Notes: a model not told the origin generated them from the sequence alone. 27,779 nt of DNA from Saccoglossus kowalevskii (GCF_000003605.2 NW_003123407.1:323546-351324), one strand, 5' to 3'. Shown: positions 10,535 to 21,239, counted from the stretch's first letter. A program made the numbers and translations.

Positions 10535-11427
10535 AAGGTGCATATTAATTACTTTGATTGCATATATAGTCAATTTTCTGCTTTCCCGCTGATATTTCAA
10601 GTATTAATCATCACATCTCTATGACACTTGCTACATGGATGCTCCAGGACTATGCACATACCTGTCAAATTTATTGTTTAAAATCTGTGCATATTAATTA
10701 TTTAATTTTACACTGACACTAGTCATCCGAATTCAATGAAACTTGGTACAAGGATGTTCCAGGATAATGCACATAATTCAATTTGGAGTAAAAATCTGTT
10801 GATATTAATTACCAGATTTGCATAATAAATCACATTTTGTACGGTGGTCCAACGATATCTCAAGTTCTAATCATATTTCAATGAAACTTGCTACATAAAT
10901 GACTTTTACATTGCGTAGAATTTATTAGATATACATTACAATATGTGAATATTAATTATCTGATTTGCATAATAGTCAGTTTTTCATCTCAAGCATTATG
11001 AACTTATTTCAATGAATCTTATCACATGAATACTAAATTAATTTTGGGTTTATACACATGCATAATAATTAATTTATTTGCATAATAATTTACTTTTCGT
11101 TTTCCCAAAAAATTTTAAGAATTAAGCTTCACATTATAATGATATATGCCCCGGACAAAGCACAGACTTAATTGTTTTTTATTTGACAATTATGAATAAT
11201 AATTGCTTAATTTTATAATAATTACCCAATTCCATTGAATTGCTTATAAAAGACACGGGAACAATGTTAAAAACTTGATATGTTTTGAGTATACTAAATG
11301 CTTGATTTACATTAAATCCATAATCGTAATATTAGATTGAAATTTGGTTCAGAGATGTGATTAGTTTAATTTTGAAAAACATGTATATTGATTATCTGTT
11401 TATTATCAGCCAATTTTGATATTTCAA
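10535..11427 (+). repeat. Degenerate tandem array, left arm of an inverted pair
   Basis: At least five diverged units. Each has a TTCAATGAAACTTG-like word, then a CATGGATG..CCAGGA..ATGCACATA stretch, then CATATTAATTA and TTTGCATAATA. The TTAATTA cores lie near 10545, 10690, 10805, 10950 and 11072, so spacing is irregular at about 113-148 bp. The same words appear reverse-complemented beyond the assembly gap. Confidence 0.75.
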
Positions 11428-11503
11428 NNNNNNNNNNNNNNNNNNNNNNNNNNNNNNNNNNNNNNNNNNNNNNNNNNNNNNNNNNNNNNNNNNNNNNNNN
11501 NNN
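11428..11503. other. Assembly gap, 76 N
   Basis: A run of N in the middle of the inverted pair of arrays. Long inverted repeats often break assemblies, so the true length here may differ from the number of Ns. Confidence 0.99.
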
Positions 11504-12345
11504 TCTAAATTTGGGATTCATTTTTGAGGTATAAAAGAAGCAGGTTCGTGGGCACTTTAACTTACCTCAACTGCAATCAAGTAGTCTCGCAAACTACAAA
11601 AAAACAAACAAGACGTAGATGTTTTTAAAATGCCAAGCCGAATGAAAAAGAGACAAAGCAAACAAAACCAAAGAAAGCTTAGAAAGAACTCCTGTGTGCT
11701 GAGAGTATTGGAGACACATTACAATTAATGCAAAATTACATGAAAAGAGACTAATTATGCAAATCAGGTTAATTGATATGCACAGATTTGAGTGTAAAAC
11801 TAATAAGGTCTGCAAAATGTAACCATATATGTACTAAGTTTCATTGAAATGCGATTAGAAAACAAATAGTAAATATCATGCTAATTTGGGTATTAATATG
11901 AACAGATAAAATCAGGTCTCTATGTAGTTCTAAAATATCTATGTACCAAGTTTCATTGAAATGTACTTGAATTATTAAGCTAAAAATAGATTAATTATAC
12001 AAATAGGTAATTAATGTGCGTGGATATTAACCTAAAAACTACCAGGCCTTTGCTATATCTGGTCTTTCCTATGACCAAGTTTCATTGAAATGTGATGATT
12101 AGTACTTGTCGATATCAGTGGAAAAGCCACAAATTGAATATTCGTTATGCATATTAGGTAATTAATATGCATGGGTTTTACCCAAACAAATCAAATCTGT
12201 GCATTAGCCCAGATTATCAATGCATCAAGTTTCATCAAAAACCAACATATGGTTCTTGAGATATAAGTGGAACAGACGGACACACATACATACGGACGCA
12301 CTAACTGCAAAAACTCCCATTGTGTACTTCGCACACGGGAGTCAA
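11504..12345 (-). repeat. Degenerate tandem array, right arm of the inverted pair
   Basis: Units of the left arm in reverse orientation: CAAGTTTCATTGAAATG, then GTAATTAATATGCATGG-like words near 11762, 11888, 12010 and 12157 (spacing about 122-147 bp). The outer edge carries GACGGACACACATACATACG and then a small hairpin at 12313-12342. The left arm has no copy of that edge. Confidence 0.75.
12313..12342. other. Hairpin at the outer edge of the right arm
   Basis: ACTCCC (12313-12318) pairs with GGGAGT (12337-12342). Inside, GTGT (12322-12325) pairs with ACAC (12333-12336), with a three-base bulge and a short loop. It sits exactly where the repeat stops, as terminal hairpins of Helitron-like elements do, but no CTRR end is present. 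Confidence 0.45.
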
Positions 12346-12482
12346 AAATGAAATGAACATGTCGACACATTTTAGTTACCATTGGCATACTGTGAACTAA
12401 TTTTATTTCTATTTATTTACGCGTATGGAGAATACAACGAATGATCGCCCGATTTCATAGCTTTTTCGCATTGTGGACAAAA

Positions 12483-13161
12483 CTATTTTTTTCTCTCCAA
12501 GGGCATTTTAACACTGAAGTAAATCATTTTCGTTTTGCTATACTGTAACGACCATACTGTATCATTGACATCAGATAGCATTGCGATGCAATTGGCAAAA
12601 ACGGCTGCTATTGCTAACATCGATACCTGAATTTTCACTGTCAAAATACACAAACATAAAATCGTGGATTAATTGAAAAAAAACAACATCACCTTGATCG
12701 AAAACATCGGCCGCAACGTCACACAGTGCGTTGTATGACATTGCTTGGCGACCTCTGGTATTTAGGCACTCTAAGGTGATTCCAGAGGTCAAGGTTCGTC
12801 TCCTTTTTATCGGCCATCTCGTCTACTGCTGAATGAAACCTGACTCGATTAATAGTTTCCAATGCGACTTCATTTCGAATTTGTCTTGGATAATTTGTGT
12901 CATCGGCGTTTAAAATATTATTTAAATGACAATACATTATGAATAACAAATCTAACTGTATTGCATTCGCTCCGCCGGTTTCTGGCCAATTTCAACCGGG
13001 TCGTCTGACTGAACCTGGGATTTTGTGTTGTACTTCGCACGGTTGGTTTTACTGGCAATCGCGAAAAACACTGCGCCATACAATGTAATTGTTATCGTTA
13101 AAGGTTTGAGGAAAGGTAAATTTAGACTATCGCCATGTTTATATGACTGTATCACTATCAC
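12483..13161 (-). other. Coding-like stretch on the minus strand, unassigned
   Basis: Three - strand pieces have protein-like composition. 13161-12952 encodes a hydrophobic segment (LTITITLYGAVFFAIAS) followed by a polar tail. 12949-12719 encodes RFHSAVDEMADKKETN. 12620-12483 is a 45-codon frame starting MLAIAAVFANCIAML. They are in different frames with no convincing splice set. They could be exons of an unseen gene, a relic, or chance. I recognise no family. Confidence 0.25.
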
Positions 13162-13402
13162 TATCTCGTCGGCTTTACGTTACGCCACTCCCTCAATGAT
13201 ATTGATAACACGACATCATAAAAGTTTTCACACAAGGTTGCTCGTTCAGTTCCCTTAAATTGTAAATGGTATTATATCATTTTTTATAGGACGATTGAAC
13301 ATCAGTATGCATCGGAATGTGGTGACATTTAGTTTTGATGACATGACATTTAGTCTTGGTGCGAGAGCAATTTTTGTGGACGATGAGCGTCACTATCAGA
13401 AG

Positions 13403-13609
13403 TTATGTGGGCACGCAGAAGTCACAATACTGATGTCTGCATGGTGATCTGCATGTAAGCTCTGTGAGCAAGTCTGCGTTTTCTACCGATTCTTTGGTTT
13501 TAGAACAATAAATACAATCCGTTAACCTATCAGGAAACTTGTTCTCAGTGTTGAATATATGGAGATGACGATGGCAAAAACTAAAGCAAGAAGCAAGGCC
13601 CATGTTCAA
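13403..13609 (-). CDS. Small Cys/His-rich open frame, doubtful
   Basis: A 68-codon frame with eight cysteines (CFSFCHRHLH, CIYCSKTK, CRSPCRHQYCDFC). The spacing hints at a zinc-binding fold, but the pairs do not fit a RING or B-box pattern that I can name. No splice sites or partner exons are convincing. It may be chance. Confidence 0.2.
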   Translation of the reverse strand: MNMGLASCFSFCHRHLHIFNTENKFPDRLTDCIYCSKTKESVENADLLTELTCRSPCRHQYCDFCVPT

Positions 13610-14352
13610 AGATATAGAGCCAGTATTTGTTTCTTCGTTCTTCTTTAATTACAAATGATATACCCACTATTGAATAATTAGAACCTCGGGATCGAACGTG
13701 CACAATTTACTGTGACACCGGGAGATGGTACGAAGAAAAATGACTCAATAGTTTGTTAGACTGGCCACGTCTACAGACTAATTCTTAGACAATTGTAGTA
13801 CACAAAACTGCCACGGTTAGGCCAGTTCACATTTAATGCTGAGAAACGTGTTGCACTTTTTCCTATTTTTCCTTGACAGACAGGGATGTCAGCAACACTT
13901 TCGTTCAGTGACTAATGCGCGTATCAAAGTTCTAAAGAGACAGGTGATGTAATGGTCACCGACGTAATATTGAATATTACAAACCGTATCCACATGACAA
14001 CCTTTTTATGAAGATTATTTGAACGGAAAAAGTCTAAATTGATTCAAATAAAAAACCGTTGTTGTATGAACGAGTACAAAACATTCAGAACAGTATCGGC
14101 GTATGCAAACTTCAAGTGGGCTGCAGTTGCAGTCGCTTTCACATGATTGTGTGGTTTTATAATGTCGACATCATTGTCATGTCACTACGTTCGATTTCTA
14201 GCATAGAATCTCACAGCGCTCGATACATAACACGTGCACATACACATACAACATGGTTACACCAAAGGCATACCGCGTCCAATGTTTTGATTTACTCTGA
14301 TGTAGGCGGATGTGACGTATTTTGTGTAATTTTGTATTTGTTTTTGTATGTT

Positions 14353-14482
14353 AATATATTCCCACGAGAGGGCGATGATTAATGGTATAAATTACCAGAA
14401 CTTAAGGAGTCTTTGCCAATATATTCCCACGAGAGGGCGATGATTAATGGTGTAAATTACCAGAACTTAAGGAGTCTTTGCC
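14353..14482. repeat. 65-bp tandem duplication, two units
   Basis: Two nearly identical 65-bp units starting AATATATTCCCACGAGAGGG, with about one difference between them. This implies a recent duplication. Confidence 0.95.
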
Positions 14483-14489
14483 AATATAA

Positions 14490-15405
14490 ATACGGGTCAC
14501 AGGTAAATTTAAAACAGTCACCAATTTGCATCGAGTCATTACGAACACATTCTCAGTCACCAACACTTTGCCACGTGGTGGCATGTCATATGCAGTTGCT
14601 TCATTTTATTTTCGGTAAAAACGTAAAATGCCTTTTTTATTTCCTACAATCTGTGCTAGCTATGCTCCTTGCTCCCATTTGTCGAAAAAGAGACAACTCC
14701 TGCTTCATGGTATTGAATTTCTTTATCAGGTCATTGTAAACAACGTAGCAGAAAAGTCATGCAAATAAACTCATACCGTTATCGCTAAACCCGGCACCTC
14801 CAAAGTCAACAATAAACATACACCTACCTGAAATGAGCTACTATCCACATAGTTGCCTCAGCAAACTATCCTACTCAAAGCTGGTAACACTTACCAGACC
14901 TGGTAAAAATTAAAGAAAACCGCGGCAAACCATATTGGGGAAAGCAAGACAAAAGTTTTGTTTGGTGGCAAAGGGAGATAACATATCACACGGACCCACT
15001 GGCACATGATTTAATGTTTTATAGTAATGTTTCTATTAGTAATAGTAATCTTCATCTGACCCACCAGTATATCTATTAATTGTATATATTGCCTCATACC
15101 TAATATATATTTTATATTGCAGGCGACATAGAGAATACATCAGAAATTCAAGACACAGTTCATGCTCTAATAGTTAATTAAGTTAGTGCTAGTGCCGAAA
15201 TTGCATGAACTACCCAGACAGTGCATATCCCCAAAGCTTTGAAGCTTCTCCTCGATTATGGCTTAATAACAAGTGAATCACCTCTAGTTATGTTTTCCCA
15301 TCACTTGAGTTTGTGAGTAATAATTTATACAGGAATGATTTTCCATGCGCAATATAATGACGTGTGAATGAATAATGGCTTTGGCAAATTATGTTGTCAA
15401 TGATG
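14490..15405. other. Intergenic stretch, nothing recognised
   Basis: AT-rich DNA with no exon, RNA gene or repeat that I can support. The + frame at 14413-14739 starts inside the 65-bp duplication and has no coding features. Confidence 0.45.
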
Positions 15406-15410
15406 TAATT

Positions 15411-15865
15411 ACCGGCCAGTCTTCACTGCTTTCGAGTACCGGCCAGTCTTCACTGCTTTCGAGTACCGGCCAGTCTTCACTGCTTTCGAGTACCGGCCAG
15501 TCTTCACTGCTTTTGAGTACCGGCCAGTCTTCACTGCTTTTGAGTAGCGGCCAGTCTTCACTGCTTTTGAGTACCGGCCAGTCTTCACTGCTTTTGAGTA
15601 GCGGCCAGTCTTCACTGCTTTTGAGTAGCGGCCAGTCTTCACTGCTTTTGAGTACCGACCAGTCTTCACAGCTTTTGAGTACCGTCCTGTCTTCACTGCT
15701 GTTGAGTACCGGCCAGTATTCACTGCTTTTGAGTACCGCTAATCTTCACTGCTTTCGAGTACTGGGTAGTCTTCACTGCTTTTTCACTGCATTCGAGTAC
15801 AGGCCAGTCTTCACTGTTTTCAAGTATTAGCCAGACTTTACTGCTTTCGATTACTGGTCAGTCTC
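15411..15865. repeat. 27-bp minisatellite, about 16-17 units
   Basis: Units read CCGGCCAGTCTTCACTGCTT plus a seven-base tail. The first nine are nearly uniform (TTCGAGTAC, TTTGAGTAC or TTTGAGTAG variants). Later units carry more substitutions and length changes. The period is a multiple of three, which explains the open frames on both strands. Confidence 0.97.
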
Positions 15866-15903
15866 CAGAGAAAAGTACCATTCAGCCAAGTTAATGACAT
15901 CTA

Positions 15904-16098
15904 TCCTTGAACATCACTGTCCAGATTTTTTTTGGATATTGTTACAAAAAAGGCTAGGTACAAGAGAAAATTGTCTTGCAACATGTACACAATCTGAGAT
16001 TTAAACCTTGGAATTGTGGCGTTGGTCTGCTTCCAGATTTGTGTGTTCAGTCCGACAATTTTCCTGTTTGCCTTTATAAGATTAAAAAAAAGAAACAA
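15904..16098 (-). pseudogene. Coding-like relic on the minus strand
   Basis: The frame contains NRKIVGLNTQIWKQTN and then IVYMLQDNFLLYLAFF, a plausible protein composition. I see no complete gene and no recognised family. It lies on the same strand as the relics at 16740-17365 and 17869-18066 and may belong to one decayed gene. Confidence 0.25.
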
Positions 16099-16739
16099 TG
16101 AATCTATAATACCAATAAAAATTAAGAGCTACTAGCAGCGTTGGACGAGAGAGGAGCAAAGGTAAGCATTCGAACCTAAAAGTAACCCAAAGTGGAGACC
16201 CCATAATGTCATCTTTTTGAATATGATTGTAATTTTATGAACAGATGGCTGGGTCTAGCATTATAAGTTTGTAATGTTATGATCTTACCCAGTATGATTG
16301 CATCAGTGAAGCCTGTCTGCTAGGAACATGGTGTTTTGGAATAATTCTCGCTCTCTGAAAAAATACAAATTATAATTTGCTTGTATAAAAGTAATCTTGC
16401 AGTTTAAAAAGTAGAATATTGTTCATAAATTGAAACGTTTCCGACTGCAACTATCTTGTAAACAAAGTAGTATGCCTTGCATCTGTTATCATAAATAAAA
16501 AAATTTAAATCTTTTTTTTTTCAGAACTTTGAAAATAATACCTTGGGTTGGTTCATGAATTCAACACCAATGCATACCTTGTGTTGACAATAGAATTTAA
16601 ACACTTTCAGAAACGGTGTAAAATGCCCTTTCGTAAACTTGGTGAAAGTGGGAGTAGATCTAAATCCACGATTTTTAGTTAATGAGTTAAACAAAAAAAT
16701 GTCCTCTACTCACACATGAAACAATGACAATTTTGGTGT

Positions 16740-17365
16740 TGAGAACAGGTGGTGTTGTTGACAGGTATTCATTGCTACTGGTGGTGTTTTGCATCTTTTC
16801 GGTTGATCTCTGAGGAAACGAACATCCCGTTGCAACTGTCCATCAGTGCTTACTGCTTTCATGAAACGAATGGAAATAAGTGCTTCTTCTTGAAGTTGGC
16901 GAAGCTTTTCGTGACAATGGGTTTAAAAAATGTCTACTTTCCTAATAATTTCCTTCACATATGACGTGTCTTGGAGTCCCTGTCAACCTGGACAACAGTA
17001 TTCTGTATTTTATCCAGGACATCATGAGAGAAGACAGGTGACTGTGTTTTGTGAGCAATATTAAATATTGTTTATACTATTCACTGGTTAGCAGAACAAG
17101 TCACAAATTTGTCTTGTTTCTTGCACAGTGGGCTCAGACCCGATTCGCGTGCTTTGTTCCAGCAATAGGTGGGATACCACAGACATCTTTATCATTTCAT
17201 TCAGTTGTACTTTATGCAATCCCATAGATGTTCCATCACAAATTTAAACTTCTGGATCTGTTCCACATCCTTGACAATAACATGATTACTGCAAATCAAC
17301 CGCACTAGGTCTAATGAATCCATCCCACGCAAGGCGATGCTTATGAAATGGGATAATTGCCATTG
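16740..17365 (-). pseudogene. Decayed coding stretch on the minus strand, unknown family
   Basis: Below a good minus-strand acceptor (polypyrimidine tract and CAG ending at 17366), a frame reads QWQLSHFISIALRGMDSLDL, then RLICSNHVIVKDVEQIQKFK and FVMEHLWDCIKYN, closing with a stop at 17211-17213. Further along, other frames read VLDKIQNTVVQVDRDSKT and FFKPIVTKSFANFKKK. The mix of frames and stops points to a pseudogene or old exon remnants. I do not recognise the protein. Confidence 0.35.
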
Positions 17366-17868
17366 CTGAAAAATTGAAATATTTCCCTATATACGCCCTG
17401 CATTAATATATAAAATGCATATTATAGATTTAAATATGCGATGGCATCAGTTGAAGCTTGGTAGCAAGTGTCAAGCAACTTTTCGTAATGCACACTATAG
17501 CTTATTCGAAATTCAACATATGTACTAAGGGAAACTAAGTATTACACAGGTAAAAATTGTGAGAATCTTGGCATTTAATATATTTCTTACTCAAGGTAAT
17601 ATGTATACTGGTTTTCTTGTACTTTGTCCCTGTACAAGTACGGTATTTCATCAAGGGTTGTTTCCTGGTTTGAAGAAGAAATAGAATAGCGGCGATGATT
17701 TAATTACAAATTGTTACTGTTTTGCAAATTTTTCATAGAATGTGTTGCTAAACTTAGTATAATATTTTTTCCATTAGTCAATGCAAATATATCATTCATA
17801 AGGCAATGCATTTGATGAGTTAAACCAGGCTGATTTTCACTTGGTGTTACCACAATTTATTAAACTCA

Positions 17869-18066
17869 CTAATGAAATGCAGCCGCAAGATTCCTTCCTT
17901 CTACCATTAATGCGAGATAGCTAAATAATATTTGCACCATGCCTTTATTATTCAAAATGAATAGGGAGTCCTCTCTTCCATCACAATGCAAGACACACAA
18001 ATCTGTCAATTTTAATAAAGACAAATTATGGAACAGCAGAATTAGTGAAAATCCAAATTTGGTCAT
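17869..18066 (-). pseudogene. Coding-like relic next to the LINE tail
   Basis: The frame includes LTDLCVLHCDGREDSLFILN and ends GRNLAAAFH. It sits just beyond the LINE's 3' end and on the same strand as the relics to its left. Family unknown; may be chance. Confidence 0.22.
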
Positions 18067-18102
18067 TAAGTATTGATTATTAAAAACTGCGGTTGAGCAG
18101 AA

Positions 18103-18103
18103 C

Positions 18104-18153
<50 letters not shown>

Positions 18154-18170
18154 TTAATAATAATAATAAT
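18103..18170. repeat. (ATT)n tail of the LINE
   Basis: About 22 AAT units on the + strand with one interruption. It directly follows the reverse-complemented AATAAA and so is best read as the LINE's 3' microsatellite tail rather than an independent microsatellite. Confidence 0.9.
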
Positions 18171-18264
18171 GTTTATTTGCCATAGATTACATAAAAGAAT
18201 AACAATACAGCAATAAATAATAACTAATAAATATTGATAAATAATAATAATATTAATCTATGGC

Positions 18265-18312
18265 TGGGAAACAGAAATTAGCTCATGTAGAGCTAGTCTA
18301 GTCTGTTTCCCA
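18265..18312 (-). other. Nested hairpin in the LINE 3' UTR
   Basis: TGGGAAACAGA at 18265-18275 pairs perfectly with TCTGTTTCCCA at 18302-18312. Inside, TAGCTC (18279-18284) pairs with GAGCTA (18290-18295) around a five-base loop. In related LINEs a 3' stem-loop is bound by the RT to select its template, and this is a candidate for that role. Confidence 0.7.
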
Positions 18313-18442
18313 ACAAAATATATTTTTAAATAGCTATTTATTAAAAAGGGCAATCAAGTAGACAGACAAAACTTATTTACAATGGTTTGCTTACACACAG
18401 ATACATGTTTGTATGCCTCTATATATACATATTGGAATATAA

Positions 18443-18740
18443 CTATGGATGATTACAGTGGATTAAATAGTCTTTCACCTCTTTTTTAAAATTTGCTCGA
18501 ATACGAATCAATTGGATATCCGGGGGTAAGCTGTTCCAAATTTTAGTTCCCTGGTAATCGACTGAAAACTGACCCAAATTTGTCTTTTTAATTGGTAGAA
18601 GAAAGTTTGAATTATCCCTTGACCTAGTGTGATAATGGTGTGTATGGAAAGTGAAATAGTAATTAAGGTCACGTAACAATCTGTGAAATTGTAGGTCATG
18701 TATAAATGTACATAGCTGATACTTAAATTGGTCATTCCCC
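18443..18740 (-). pseudogene. LINE C-terminal domain
   Basis: The frame reads FKYQLCTFIHDLQFHRLLRD, then HYHTRSRDNSNFLLPIKKT, then GQFSVDYQGTKIWNSLPPDI and FKKEVKDYL before a stop. The H-x-HTR..NF.LP..KT..GQ.S..Y.G.K.WNSLP pattern is characteristic of the C-terminal end of many animal LINE ORF2 proteins. It continues directly from the RT fragment once the insert is set aside. Confidence 0.88.
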
Positions 18741-19977
18741 AGCTCCTGAGAACGAGGTTATTTGTAGATATGCTGGCGATCGCCTCTGTGTTTCCGGAAG
18801 TACTATGGGGATTGCATGATGGGAGTGGAAAACCTTTCGATCAGTATAATAATTTTAGAAAAGTGAAAACTAAAGTGACTGTGAAATAAAGGTGGGTTTT
18901 AAATATTAAATATCATGACATTTGGATGAAATAATGAAAGGAAATTGAACTGGTATGAAAGGGCAGTACATGTAGCCGGAACGCAAGGTCAGAATCTGGG
19001 GTCAAAATACATCCATCAAGGCGGTTGCAAAGTGTCAACAACTATGGATGAGAAAAATGACTTCGTTTGCAGTTTGCGTGAATGGCCGAGGAGATAAAAT
19101 CATGCAAATTCTGTGCTTCAGTAACAGTATTTGCTTCTTCTTTTTTTGTGCAATGGAAATTAGTACAAGAAATGCTGCCAATAAACATGTCCTTCTAGTA
19201 CACAAAACAACCCTGGGACGTTTATCTTGAGAAATTGGGAAGACAAAAAAACCCTGGAACAGTCGTTGTGAAACAATAGACATGCTTTGCCAGGGTATCA
19301 AGTTTATTTTGATTATTTGAAGATGGAAACTGCTGCTTTATGGAAGAGCAAAGTTCAATGTCATTGGCACAGTAATGACGTTTTAGAGGGGTGACTCGCT
19401 AAAGAGTATTCTGAGAGGGTTCTGTTACCAAACTGTACGTTTTGACGACTCGTATGCACTTCTGGGACTTGTAATAAGTTTCTGGAAACTGCATAGCAAA
19501 TCACATATTTTCCTTATTAATTGTTCATAGTTTTTATTTTCAGTTTTATTGTTCATAATTATTTACAGTAATAACATATTTTTCCGATTGTGTGCATGAC
19601 AGCTTTGCCCACACGCAATAAGACAGGATAATATGTACGGATATGTGTGAGTATGTTTCATGGATTAATAGGTCACTTCTTTGCTTCAATTCCAACTACA
19701 TCTCTGGAATATCACTTGCTGTTTATCATCCATATTTTGATATCTCACAATGTGTCTATTGCGTATCCGGAAATTCTAACTACTATTTCGCAGAATTTGA
19801 CCAGCCTTGCTTTTACCAGTACAACTCCCATATTTTCCTTCACAGTGAAGGTTAATATATTGTATATTGTAAATTACACAGAGGTAACATTACAATACTT
19901 TTCCCTTCACATTCCCATGTATTACATAACAATCTTTGATCTGAGGCAGTTATGGTTCTACAACCATCACCAGTTCT
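18725..19977. mobile_element. About 1.25-kb insert within the LINE
   Basis: The LINE protein breaks after NIYK on the right and resumes at KYQLC on the left; relatives have these joined. CTT lies at both edges (18722-18724 and 19978-19980), perhaps a 3-bp target duplication. The insert ends show weak inverted similarity (AAATTGGTCAT against AGAACTGGTGAT). It may be a short DNA transposon, but no transposase is recognisable. Its - strand holds a coding-like frame at 19301-19035 (RRTCLLAAFLVLISIAQKKK) of unknown nature. Confidence 0.5.
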
Positions 19978-20675
19978 CTTGTATATATTGAGAATACGTA
20001 GTGACTGAAAAAGAGGTTTACTATGTGCACAGTAGTCTTTAAATAGTATGATACGGACAAGCTTTTTTTGTTGTTTATATATAGGGTCTAGAAATGTGCG
20101 ATACGTACTACCCCACACTTCTAAACCATAGGAGATATGAGGAAGAATTAGAGATTTGTACAGAATGATAAGAACGTATTTGGGAAGTGTATGTCTGAGC
20201 TTAGCAATTAAACCAATTAAAGGAGTTATCTTTGCTAAAACTCTATTAATATGCGGCTTCCATGTAAGATGTTTATCTATCACCACACCAAGATAAGTAG
20301 TAGTATCGACTTCTTGGAGAACTGCATTGTTTAAATGTATGTTTTGTTTGTTTACCAGCTGTTTCTTAGAGGTGGAAAACAGCGTGTAATTAATTTTGTT
20401 GGTATTAATTGTAAGTTTATTAGTGTTGCACCATGTGTTCACCATATCTAAATATAAATCAACTTCAGCGCCGGGTATACTGTTACTGGAAAATGAATGA
20501 AAAAGATTTGAGTCATCAGCAAATAATTTAATTTGGAAGTAAGTTGATGATGCAGGAATATCGTTTATATAAATTAGAAAAAGTAACGGTCCAAGGATGG
20601 AACCTTGTGGCACACCATGATTAATTGGGAGAGTGGAGGAGGTATGGCCATCAGCTTGAACAAACTGTTTTCGAT
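19978..20675 (-). pseudogene. LINE reverse transcriptase fragment
   Basis: About 230 codons are open. They contain GVPQGSILGPLLFLIYINDI (RT motif with fingers and palm), then KLFADDSNLF with the two catalytic Asp residues near 20512-20517, NTWCNTNKLTINTNK, TTYLGVVIDKHLTWKPHIN and ISYGLEVWG. These are motifs of the C-terminal half of the RT. The N-terminal RT motifs and the endonuclease are missing, so the copy is dead. The frame runs beyond the LINE at both ends as read-through into neighbouring DNA. Confidence 0.93.
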
Positions 20676-20764
20676 ATACAAATATACAATATACAATATA
20701 CAAATTATTTGTTATTCCTTCACTTTGTTGAAGGTTAGATTTGTTATATTAAATGTAGTTTTTA

Positions 20765-21219
20765 CAAAATCAATTACCTTTTATGATTTTTGTAGACCAT
20801 TGATATACATCGATGACAGTGGTGTGCTCCCTGTATATTGTAACATTCTCAACAACCAACCATGTTCAGCAGGACCCCCTTCATGCCATTGCTAAACCAT
20901 CGTTACATTCACTGAATTGTTCATCGGAATCAGGAACAATTGAAATCAAATAGCAGCCCTGGTTGCTGATGAGCAAACACTGATCCCAGTCTTGGCAAAA
21001 GAGTATATGGAATTGGTTGGTAAGAAATGATTTGAAAATTACTGGTTCAGGGTGCAGTTCTCCCTGGCCGTAATGTTTTATAAATTGGCTTCCATGTACA
21101 TGTTTGTGAATATTAATAAGCGAGTTTGTGTTCGGTCTTGTGAAAGTACCTACTTCGTAAATAACAAATATGTACGCCTTTAGTTGGTATAACCAACGTT
21201 TGAAGTGTTGGTTCGTCAT
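20765..21219 (-). pseudogene. Coding-like stretch upstream of the LINE, unknown
   Basis: A 112-codon frame from 21219 reads MTNQHFKRWLYQLKAYIFVI, later YGQGELHPEPVIFKSFL and CYLISIVPDSDEQFSECNDG. Another frame below it carries GWLLRMLQYTGSTPLSSMYI. The composition is protein-like, but no domain or good splice sites are recognised. It could be an exon remnant, perhaps of the same decayed gene as 15904-18066. Confidence 0.3.
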
Positions 21220-21239
21220 TAATTACATGTACGATACAG

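Larger units (their letters stand above)
18103..20675 (-). mobile_element. 5'-truncated non-LTR retrotransposon (LINE), interrupted
   Basis: On the - strand, a reverse transcriptase fragment is followed by the typical LINE C-terminal region, a 3' UTR, AATAAA (reverse of 18172-18177) and an (ATT)n tail. The RT starts near the RKQFV motif and lacks the endonuclease and the N-terminal RT, so it is 5' truncated. The right edge runs into an ATATACAAT repeat around 20675. The C-terminal part is displaced by about 1.25 kb of unrelated DNA. The microsatellite tail and sequence style fit the broad CR1/Jockey group; the exact clade is not determined. Confidence 0.88.

Noticed and set aside
13681-13745. 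tRNA-like B box (GTTCGATCCCG) on the minus strand
   Set aside because: No A box at proper spacing and no cloverleaf arms; best treated as chance.
15375-15830. Long open frames on both strands with QSSLLSSTG-type or YSKAVKTGR-type repeats
   Set aside because: They arise from the 27-bp minisatellite, whose period is a multiple of three. No start context, splice sites or non-repeat domain supports a protein.
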